From the NCBI GenBank assembly GCA_947173485.1, contig CAMWFH010000005.1, positions 82,619 to 146,618 on the forward strand: a stretch of 64,000 nucleotides of DNA, given 5' to 3'. Shown piece after piece: positions 25,542-32,502 of the stretch; the first letter of the stretch is position 1; the number at the start of each line of letters is the position of its first letter. The notes under the pieces are model-generated. The model worked only from the letters and a program-made list of their open reading frames with translations. It ran no database searches and had not been told where the DNA came from. The DNA comes from an uncultured Clostridia bacterium. GTDB lineage: Bacteria; Bacillota; Clostridia; Oscillospirales; Oscillospiraceae. The translations under genes were made by a program, and so were the position numbers.

Positions 25542-25781
25542 TCAGGTCAGATGCGGGGGCTTCCAGCCGGTCTTGTCCCCGTTGTAGGTGATGGCCCCCT
25601 TGGGGCAGAGGTCGCCGCAGCCGTGACAGAAGTCCACGCAGTTCCCTGGCCTGGTCACTACGGGCCGGGGAGCCAGCTGCGGGTCGTAGGCGAAGTGCCC
25701 TCCCTCCACGCACAGCTTGATGCACTGGCCGCACTGGACGCAGCGCTCCTCATTGATGATTGGATACCAAGTCCTTCCCAT
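25542..25781 (-). CDS. 2[4Fe-4S] ferredoxin-like protein
   Basis: This is a 79-residue electron carrier. The first cluster motif is CVQCGQCIKLC near residue 15. The second is the unusual CVDFCHGCGDLCP near residue 44, with spacing CxxxCxxCxxxCP. The ATG at 25781 follows GGAGGA and gives a compact protein (GRTWYPIINEERC). It sits between the ABC permease and PadR genes. In this context it may supply low-potential electrons for reactivating the corrinoid protein. Confidence 0.85.
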   Translation of the reverse strand: MGRTWYPIINEERCVQCGQCIKLCVEGGHFAYDPQLAPRPVVTRPGNCVDFCHGCGDLCPKGAITYNGDKTGWKPPHLT

Positions 25782-25832
25782 GATCGTTCTCCTCCATTCT
25801 TTATCATGAACTCTCCCCACTTGGGAAGATGC

Positions 25833-26747
25833 TCACTGCCATCGAATCAAATGCCCCTGGAGCCATGTGACCGCCGCGCTCAGGACCGTCACCACCGCCC
25901 CGATCACCAGGATCCCCGCTACGGCGTGGGCATAGTTGGCGTAGGCGATGCTGTTCTGCACATAGTAGCCCATCCCGTGGGTCGCCCCCATCAGCTCCGC
26001 GAAATTCAGCATCAGCAGGGAGGTGGTCATGGACACCTTCAGTCCCGACACGATCCCCGGCAGCACATAGGGCAGCAGGATGCGGAAGAGCATCACCGGT
26101 GTGGAGGGCTCCAGGGTCCGGGCCGCGTCCAGGATCTGGGGCTCTATAGCGCCTACCCGGTTGATGGTGGTCAAAAAGGTGGGCCAGAACACCCCCAGCA
26201 CGATGACCAGCATGGACGCGCTCCGAAAGGAGGGCATCAGCGCCACCAGGTAGGGGGAGATGACCACCGGCGGGATGGGGGCCATCACATTGGCGATGGG
26301 ATAGGTCACCCGCCGCAGCCTGGGCAGCCAGGCGCAGGGCAGGCCCAGGAGCACTGCCAGCACCAGCCCCGTCGTGAAGCCCGCGGCCAGCAGGCCCATG
26401 GAATAGCCGATGTTCAGCAGCATCACCCGCCATTGGAGGCGGAACGTGTGGAACACGTTCTCCGGCGGGGGGACCAGCACCGGGTGGGCGATGTTGCACA
26501 CCGGGGCCGCCAGCTCCCAGGCCAGCAGCAGCGCCCACACCAGGGCGATGATATCATAGGCGCCCGTCTCCCGTCCCCTTGCCCTCCTGGCCGCGGCCAG
26601 GAAAGCGCCCTCGAACAGGGCGAGCCCCACCAGCAGCGCGGTCGCGCTCTCCACGTTCGGGCGGCTCTTGGGCAGGCACACGATGGCGTATACCAGCGCC
26701 GCCAGCAGCAGGTGGGGCAGGAGGAGCCGCCGCGTCTCAGCACGCAT
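25833..26747 (-). CDS. ABC permease (SsuC/TauC/ThiX type)
   Basis: This 304-residue membrane permease has six or more hydrophobic segments and a BPD-type transmembrane domain. The EAA loop reads AARTLEPSTPVMLFRILLPYVLPGIVSGLKVS near residue 205. The start overlaps the ATPase stop by 11 bases. It works with the ATPase and lipoprotein encoded just upstream. The family covers sulfonates, nitrate, thiamine precursors and nucleobase-like ligands. Confidence 0.88.
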   Translation of the reverse strand: MRAETRRLLLPHLLLAALVYAIVCLPKSRPNVESATALLVGLALFEGAFLAAARRARGRETGAYDIIALVWALLLAWELAAPVCNIAHPVLVPPPENVFHTFRLQWRVMLLNIGYSMGLLAAGFTTGLVLAVLLGLPCAWLPRLRRVTYPIANVMAPIPPVVISPYLVALMPSFRSASMLVIVLGVFWPTFLTTINRVGAIEPQILDAARTLEPSTPVMLFRILLPYVLPGIVSGLKVSMTTSLLMLNFAELMGATHGMGYYVQNSIAYANYAHAVAGILVIGAVVTVLSAAVTWLQGHLIRWQ

Positions 26748-27483
26748 AGCGCTGTTCCGCTTCCCGGTAGAAGAGCGCCATCAGCTCCCGCTCCAGGCCC
26801 TCCCGGTCCTCCGGCGCGGGCAGGTCGGCGGCGATCTGTCCCGGCGACATATAGAGGATGCGGCTGGCCAGGCTGGCCGCGTCCCGCAGGTCGTGGGTGA
26901 TGAGGACGACGGTCTTTTTCCGTCCGCCCCGGGCCCAAAGTGCGTGGAGCAGCCCTTGCAGCTCCTGGCGGATCCGGGCGTCCAGCGCGGAGAAGGGCTC
27001 ATCCAGGAGCAGTATCTCCGCGTCTACCGCCAGGGCCCGGGCGATGGCCACCCGCTGGCACATCCCGCCGGACATCTGCCGCGGATAGAGGGCCGCCGCG
27101 TCCAGCATATCCACCTCTTCCAGGTACCGGTCCGCCGCCAGCCGGGCCTCCCGGCGGCTCAGGCGCTTGTGGGCCTGCCGCAGGCCGAAGCAGACGTTCT
27201 CTCGCGCCGTCATCCAGGGGAACAGCGTGCTGCTCTGAAAGACCACCGCCCGGTCCAGCCCCGGCCCGGTCACGGGCCGCCCGTCTATACGGATCTGCCC
27301 CTGGCTGGGCAGCTGCAAGCCCGCCAGCAGCCGGAGCAGGGTGGTCTTCCCGCAGCCGGACTTGCCCAGGACGCAGACGAACTCGCCGTCGCCGATGGTG
27401 ACGCTGATGTCCCGCAGGGCCTGGAAGGCGCTGTCGTGCCGGTGGTAGCAGAAGGAGACGTGCTCCAGCTCGATGGATGCCAT
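26737..27483 (-). CDS. ABC ATPase (SsuB/TauB/ThiZ type)
   Basis: This 248-residue ATPase has Walker A GKSGCGKTT near residue 39, signature MSGGMCQRVAIARAL, Walker B ILLLDEPFSALD, and switch LITHDLRDA. It lies 15 bp after the binding-protein gene and overlaps the permease start, so the three form one importer. Confidence 0.92.
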   Translation of the reverse strand: MASIELEHVSFCYHRHDSAFQALRDISVTIGDGEFVCVLGKSGCGKTTLLRLLAGLQLPSQGQIRIDGRPVTGPGLDRAVVFQSSTLFPWMTARENVCFGLRQAHKRLSRREARLAADRYLEEVDMLDAAALYPRQMSGGMCQRVAIARALAVDAEILLLDEPFSALDARIRQELQGLLHALWARGGRKKTVVLITHDLRDAASLASRILYMSPGQIAADLPAPEDREGLERELMALFYREAEQRYAC

Positions 27484-27498
27484 GCCGTATCTCCTCTC

Positions 27499-28599
27499 TC
27501 AGCTGTTATGCGCCTGGAAGTAGTCTGTCAGCTCCTGCCAGACGGCCCGGTCCGGCTCCCGCTGGGCCAGGCCCTCCAGCGCCGTCTGGTAGACATCGGT
27601 CACCACATACTGGTCCCAGTCGATGCCCTCTCCGTTCTGGATGCCGCCGATGTTGGCCATGGCCTCATAGAAGTGGACGCAGGCATCCTTATCCGGGTCT
27701 AAGGACAGCCGCATCACCGGCGTATAATCCGCCGTGCCATAGATCTGTCCTCGGAGGAAGTCCCGGTCCTCACCGGAATAGCTCTCCAAAATGTCCAGCG
27801 TCTCCTCCGGGTGTTCCTGGCTGTAGGCATAGCCCCGGAGGGCCGCGGTCTCGAACCGGACCAGCGCGTCAAAATTCGTCTCATAGGTGGTCAGGTTGCA
27901 CGTCTGGCGGCAGCATGGATAGGTCTCCACGAAGTCCCGCACCGCCGCGACCACGTCCACCCCGTACCGATCGGCATAGTAGCCCAGGCTGGCGTTGGTG
28001 ATGCACAGGTCGTACTCCCCCTTCCGGCAGCCCTCGATGGCGGTGTTGGAATCGTTGACATAGAGGAAGCTCACGTCCGCCCCGCTCCCGGGCTCGCCGA
28101 TGGTGTACCCCTGGCGGAGCAGATAGTCCTTCAGCACCATCTGGCCTGTTTCCGGCATCTGGCAGGCGATGGTCAGCCCCACCAGGTCCTCTGCGGAGGA
28201 GATGGTCAGGTCCCGGTCCTTGGCCGCCATGATCTCCGAGCCCTCGCCGGCCGTGCCGCCAAAGACCCGCAGGGTGGTCGTCCCCTGGCTGATGAAGGTG
28301 GCGGCGGCGGTGCTGCTGAATAAGTATACATCCAGGTCCCCGGTGGAGACGGCCAGATAGGCATCGTTCATGCTGGACACCTTCTGGAACTCCACCGCGA
28401 CCCCTTCCTCCTCAAAGTAGCCCAGTGCCTGGGCTGTCAGGACCCCCACCGGCTTGATGGACGTGCCCAGCAGGCCCACCTGGAGCGTGGCTGGCTCCTG
28501 CGCCGTCTGGCCTTCTGTACCGCCGTCCGTGTCACCGTCCGTGCCGCAGGCAGCCAGGACCAATAGGAGCAAAAGTGCCGGCAAGATCTTCTTCCACAT
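27499..28599 (-). CDS. NMT1/ThiY-type ABC binding lipoprotein
   Basis: This 366-residue extracellular binding protein begins with the lipoprotein signal MWKKILPALLLLLVLAAC and a Gly/Asp/Thr linker. The fold is of the NMT1/SsuA type: VGLLGTSIKPVGVLTAQALG near residue 42, FEEEGVAVEFQKV, then GDLDVYLFSSTAAATFISQG. The ligand may be an organic cation, sulfonate or pyrimidine. It is the first gene of a six-gene leftward operon (importer, ferredoxin, PadR, CobW). Confidence 0.88.
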   Translation of the reverse strand: MWKKILPALLLLLVLAACGTDGDTDGGTEGQTAQEPATLQVGLLGTSIKPVGVLTAQALGYFEEEGVAVEFQKVSSMNDAYLAVSTGDLDVYLFSSTAAATFISQGTTTLRVFGGTAGEGSEIMAAKDRDLTISSAEDLVGLTIACQMPETGQMVLKDYLLRQGYTIGEPGSGADVSFLYVNDSNTAIEGCRKGEYDLCITNASLGYYADRYGVDVVAAVRDFVETYPCCRQTCNLTTYETNFDALVRFETAALRGYAYSQEHPEETLDILESYSGEDRDFLRGQIYGTADYTPVMRLSLDPDKDACVHFYEAMANIGGIQNGEGIDWDQYVVTDVYQTALEGLAQREPDRAVWQELTDYFQAHNS

Positions 28600-28639
28600 C
28601 CATTTATCCTCCCATTTCTGCCCTGCCGGTATGCAGGGT

Positions 28640-28688
28640 ATTTGACTTAGTCAAATGGCATGATACCCTATCCCTGCCCTTTTGTCAA
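28640..28688 (-). promoter_or_regulatory. Promoter and palindromic operator of the importer operon
   Basis: Minus-strand TTGACA (28688-28683) and TATCAT (28665-28660) have a 17-bp spacer. Immediately downstream, 28640-28656 holds ATTTGACTTAGTCAAAT, an 8+8 palindrome around one base covering the expected transcription start. This is the classic position for repression, and PadR from the same operon is a candidate. Confidence 0.7.
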
Positions 28689-28738
28689 GCCCCAGCCTGG
28701 GAGAAATGGCCAAAAGCCATGTGGATGGAATGGGCCTA

Positions 28739-28966
28739 TCAGACGATCTTGTGATCAAGATACACCCTGGATCTTCTTATAAAAACAATTCGTTCCGCTT
28801 CGATCCTGCGCAGGCCTTCTTCTGGGCAGCATGAAAAGCGCGTGTCCTCTGCCGCGGCGTTGGTCAGGTCGATCTCCTGCACTTCCGGTCCAAAGTTCTT
28901 GGCAAGACGATCCGCGACCTTTTTCGTCCCTCCGGTGGGACTGAATGAGATCGTATAAATGGCCAT
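28739..28966 (-). pseudogene. Flavodoxin-domain fragment (EFR1 type)
   Basis: The first 40 residues (AIYTISFSPTGGTKKVADRLAKNFG, then EIDLT) match the start of the flavodoxin domain of EFR1-type ferredoxin/flavodoxin fusions. After about residue 50 the sequence departs from the family and stops at 75, where the intact proteins exceed 240 residues. No ferredoxin half is found nearby. I read it as a decayed remnant; an AGAG ribosome site is still present. Confidence 0.6.
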
Positions 28967-29083
28967 TTTGTCTCTCTCCTATCGCACTATGTACTATGCT
29001 GCCCGTTTTCTGATCGTCAGCAGCCGTAAAATGATCCATACGCCTGTCAGGATATGTCCGACCCCCGCGACCCCGAAAAAAGG

Positions 29084-29116
29084 TGCAGGGGCTCGCGCCT
29101 GTCACGAGCCCCTGCA
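29084..29116 (-). terminator. Bidirectional terminator after glgA
   Basis: A perfect 12-bp stem (TGCAGGGGCTCG / CGAGCCCCTGCA) with a 9-base loop is flanked by T-runs on both strands. On the minus strand CCTTTTTTTC follows it directly after glgA. Confidence 0.85.
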
Positions 29117-29124
29117 TTTTTTCG

Positions 29125-30921
29125 TTAGGTCAAGCTCAGGTACAGATCCTTATACTGTTTCGCGGAGTTCTCCCAGGACAGGTCCTTTTCCATGTCCCGC
29201 AGGACCATTTGGTCCCAATACATACGCTGGTCAAAATAGAACGCTTTTGCCCGGTTGATAGCGTCCAGCAGCAATCCGGCGTCATAGCGGTCGAAGGTGA
29301 AGCCGTTTCCAGAGTTGAGGCGCATATCATAGGGCGCCACCGTATCCTTCAAGCCGCCGGTCTCCCGGACGATGGGGATGGTGCCGTAGTGCATGGCGAT
29401 CAGCTGCGTCAGCCCGCAGGGCTCGAACTGGGATGGGACCAGCAGGGCGTCCGCCCCCGCGTAGATCTTATGGGACCGCGCCTCATCATACATGATATTC
29501 GCGCACACGCGCCCCTTGAAGGCGTTTTCATAGTACCGGAAGGAGTCCTCATACACATGGTCCCCGCTGCCCAGCACCACCACCTGCGTGTAGTCATCCA
29601 CGACCTGGGAAAGGATGGCGTTGACCAGATCCAATCCCTTCTGATTCGTCAGCCGGGAGATCAGTCCGATCACGAATTTGCTGTCATCCTGGACCAGGCC
29701 CAATTCCTCCTGTAGCTTCCGCTTGTTCTCCTTTTTCTTCTCCAGCACGCTGCCCATGTTGTAAGTTGCGTACAGGCAGGCATCGGTATCTGGATTCCAA
29801 ATATCATAGTCGATGCCGTTCACGATGCCCCGCAGCTTGCCGGAATGGTACCGCAGGTGGGCGTCCAGCCCCTCTCCGTAGTAGGCGCTCTGAATCTCGC
29901 CCGCGTAGGTCTGGCTCACGGTAGTGATGATATTTGCGTAGGTCAGACCGCCCTTGAGCATATTCGCGTCGTTGTAGCCCGTCTTTAAGGCGTCCATTTC
30001 GAAGACGTACTCCGGCAGACCGGACCAGTAGCGGATGGTGGGGATATCGTAGATCCCCTGGAAGCGGAGGTTATGGATGGTCAAGACGGTCTTAGCGGTG
30101 GTCAGCTTGGTGTTGACGAACAAGGTCCGCAGATAGACCGGGACCAGGGCGGCCTGCCAGTCGTGGCAGTGGATGATATCGGGGATCCAATCCATGTAGT
30201 TCAGCGCCGCGAGAGCCGCTTTTGCAAAGTAGCAGTATTTGGGTATATCATCAATAAGATTGGTGTATGGATTTCCCCAGCTGAAAAACTCTTCGTTGTC
30301 AATGAAATCGTATACCACGCCGTCCCAGACATACTCCATGATGCCCACATAATAGGACCGGCCGTCGGCGCAGAGGTCCATCTCAAAGGAGCCCCGGTAG
30401 ATCATTTTCTGCTGATACTCCCAGGGGATGCACTTGTAGCGGGGGAGGATGACCTTCACGTCGCAGTTCTGCTTCACCAGCGCCTTGGGGAGCGCGTACA
30501 TCACATCGCCCAGGCCGCCGGTCTTGACGAAGGGATAGCATTCCGAGCCGATGAACACGACGCTCCTTCTGGGGGACGTGTCGGCCTGTTCCGGCGTGGG
30601 TGCTTCCGCAGGCGCCGCCGCCGGAGCCTCCTCTGGTGTGGACACTTCCACGGGCTCTGCTGTCGGAGCAGCCTCTTCAGCAGCTTCTGTGTGCGTCGCC
30701 TCGGGCTGTTCCTCCTGGACCGGCTGGACCGCCTTTACAGGCTCAGCCTGCGGGAGCGCTTCCGCCTGCTCTTCCACGACCTTGGGAGCTTCCACTTTGA
30801 CCTCTTCCGCCATCTGGTCCGCACTGTCCTTCTGGGCAGCTTGCACCTTGTGTTCCGCAGCTGTGGATCTCAATGGGGCTTTGCTCTTTTTGCCAGTCTT
30901 CGCGTTTTTCTTTTTTTCCAT
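29125..30921 (-). CDS. glgA: Glycogen synthase with a long acidic N-terminal extension
   Basis: This 598-residue GT5 ADP-glucose glucosyltransferase elongates alpha-1,4-glucan. The catalytic part begins near residue 122 (SVVFIGSECYPFVKTGGLGDVMYALP, containing the ADP-glucose motif KTGGL). It includes HCHDWQAALVPVYL near residue 250, GLISRLTNQKGLDL near residue 425, and the C-terminal PSQFEPCGLTQLIAMHYG. Standard GlgA is about 480 residues, so the first 120 are an addition: a Lys-rich start, then Ala/Glu/Pro low complexity with no signal peptide. The rest of the glycogen operon is absent here. Confidence 0.93.
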   Translation of the reverse strand: MEKKKNAKTGKKSKAPLRSTAAEHKVQAAQKDSADQMAEEVKVEAPKVVEEQAEALPQAEPVKAVQPVQEEQPEATHTEAAEEAAPTAEPVEVSTPEEAPAAAPAEAPTPEQADTSPRRSVVFIGSECYPFVKTGGLGDVMYALPKALVKQNCDVKVILPRYKCIPWEYQQKMIYRGSFEMDLCADGRSYYVGIMEYVWDGVVYDFIDNEEFFSWGNPYTNLIDDIPKYCYFAKAALAALNYMDWIPDIIHCHDWQAALVPVYLRTLFVNTKLTTAKTVLTIHNLRFQGIYDIPTIRYWSGLPEYVFEMDALKTGYNDANMLKGGLTYANIITTVSQTYAGEIQSAYYGEGLDAHLRYHSGKLRGIVNGIDYDIWNPDTDACLYATYNMGSVLEKKKENKRKLQEELGLVQDDSKFVIGLISRLTNQKGLDLVNAILSQVVDDYTQVVVLGSGDHVYEDSFRYYENAFKGRVCANIMYDEARSHKIYAGADALLVPSQFEPCGLTQLIAMHYGTIPIVRETGGLKDTVAPYDMRLNSGNGFTFDRYDAGLLLDAINRAKAFYFDQRMYWDQMVLRDMEKDLSWENSAKQYKDLYLSLT

Positions 30922-31215
30922 TTTACATCACCTTACATTCAGATTCAGAAGTCCTTACTGCCTGACGCCCGCGCAAAGCACGCCCGGGCACGATCTAAGA
31001 TCTCCTGATCCACTTTTGTGTCCCCAGCGGTTCTTGCCCCATCTTGGCCTTGGCGTGATGGTTTGGATCCTGCCAAAGGGGAGGAGTTGGATCAAGGTGG
31101 TATCATTATATATCATAAACAACTGTAAAACAAGGTGAGCTGGGAAATTTTTGGTGAACTATCGCACCCTATGTCATTATAGTGGATGGTGTGTTATACT
31201 ACGGTCAGGAGGTGT

Positions 31216-31353
31216 ATGCACATGATACAAGGCGCAAAGAGCAAACAACGCCGGGAGGCGTTTGGGCTGACACAGCAGGAACTAGTAGATAAAAAGGGGG
31301 TATGGCCGTATGTCCAGCCGAATCGATCTACATATGCACTCTACCGCCTCTGA
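31216..31353 (+). CDS. Possible 45-residue HTH-like leader ORF
   Basis: An ATG with CAGGAGG 5 bases upstream opens a 45-codon frame that overlaps the start of the PHP gene in another frame. The stretch RREAFGLTQQELVDKKGV resembles the first two helices of an Xre-type HTH, after which the similarity ends. It may be a remnant regulator or an upstream ORF that couples translation to the PHP gene. Support is limited to the ribosome site and the HTH-like segment. Confidence 0.35.
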   Translation: MHMIQGAKSKQRREAFGLTQQELVDKKGVWPYVQPNRSTYALYRL

Positions 31354-32161
31354 CGGCACGGATAGTCCGGCTCAGCTGGCAGAAAAGGTCAAAGCCGCAG
31401 GCATCCAGGTGTTTGCCCTCACCGACCACGACACGGTGACTGGAGCAGAGCAGTTAGCTGAACATCTGCCGGAGGGCGTGACCTTTATCCCAGGCATCGA
31501 GTTTTCCTGCCGTATGGTCTCCGGCAAGTGTCACATCCTGGGCTATCGCTGCGATATGGCGCATTCGGCGTTTCAGGAGGCGCTGGTCCAGGGGACGGCG
31601 CTGCGCAGGGCCAAATTTGAAAAAAGGATCGATCGTCTCCGTGAAAAGGGGATATGTTTCCCGGAAGATGAACTGGACAGACTTCGCCAGATCCCCGGCG
31701 TTGGAAAACCCCACCTTGGGAACCTGATGGTGAGATATGGCTATGCACCCGATAGGCAGACGGCCATCACCGAGGTCATCGATCGCTGCGCCACAGGGAG
31801 CAGCCGTATCGCCGCAGAGACTGCTGTCACAGCTATCCTGGCCTCCGGCGGTATCCCCGTCTGGGCGCACCCTCTAGGCGGTGAGGGGGAGAAGACGATC
31901 GGGCCGGAGCAGTTTGAGTCCATGCTGGACGAGCTGACCGGCTATGGCCTGATGGGCTTGGAATGCTGGTATTCCAAATATCCTCTGTCCCTTTGTGAGA
32001 AGCTGGCCAGAGTCGCGCAGCAACACAGACTGCTGATCTCAGGCGGAAGCGATCACCACGGGACGAACAAGACTATCCCGCTGGGGACCTTGAATGCGGA
32101 GGGACGCGAGATATCCCTGGAGCAGGTCACGCTTTTGCGTGCTTTAAGTGAAGAAAAATAA
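31310..32161 (+). CDS. PHP-domain phosphoesterase (YciV/TrpH-like)
   Basis: This 283-residue metal-dependent phosphoesterase is of the PHP family; close relatives act as 3',5'-nucleoside bisphosphate phosphatase or 5'-3' RNase. Metal motifs are DLHMHSTASDGT near residue 6, LTDHDTV near residue 38, PGIEFS, a lone WAHPLGG near residue 185, and GGSDHHG near residue 247. The start at 31310 lies behind AAAAAGGGGG. It stands alone between glgA and the surface-protein region. Confidence 0.87.
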   Translation: MSSRIDLHMHSTASDGTDSPAQLAEKVKAAGIQVFALTDHDTVTGAEQLAEHLPEGVTFIPGIEFSCRMVSGKCHILGYRCDMAHSAFQEALVQGTALRRAKFEKRIDRLREKGICFPEDELDRLRQIPGVGKPHLGNLMVRYGYAPDRQTAITEVIDRCATGSSRIAAETAVTAILASGGIPVWAHPLGGEGEKTIGPEQFESMLDELTGYGLMGLECWYSKYPLSLCEKLARVAQQHRLLISGGSDHHGTNKTIPLGTLNAEGREISLEQVTLLRALSEEK

Positions 32162-32221
32162 GCAGACCGTGGATCCGCCTACAGGTCCTTCCAAGAATGA
32201 CCTGCACACGCAATGAATAAA

Positions 32222-32280
32222 GCCGCCCGCTGCCTTACCAGGTGCTCCTGGCAGGACAAGAGGCGGCCTTTTTCACTTTT
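32222..32280 (+). terminator. Terminator after the PHP gene
   Basis: GCCGCC (32222-32227) pairs with GGCGGC (32262-32267). A nested hairpin built on TGCC/GGCA lies inside, and CTTTTTCACTTTTT follows. The remaining 220 bp to 32502 are AT-rich and contain a CAGCAAAA direct repeat; a 84-codon frame there has no coding character. Confidence 0.7.
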
Positions 32281-32502
32281 TGAATGCGCGGGAGGTCGAG
32301 AGGAGCATCACATACTATTTTGTAAGATCCAGCAAAACTGTGATAAAAATTCAGCAAAAATGACGACAAGAAAAATCAAAAAAGCTGTCCTGATCCATAC
32401 TTTGGACGGATACCGCAAAAAGATCTTGTATGATAAAATACAGTCAGCCCGCCAAGCACAGACATGACTACACATAGAAAGATCTCGGCAGGGAGGTGAG
32501 GT

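Noticed and set aside
32213..32467. 84-codon ORF after the PHP gene
   Set aside because: It begins inside the terminator hairpin, has no ribosome site and no recognisable sequence.
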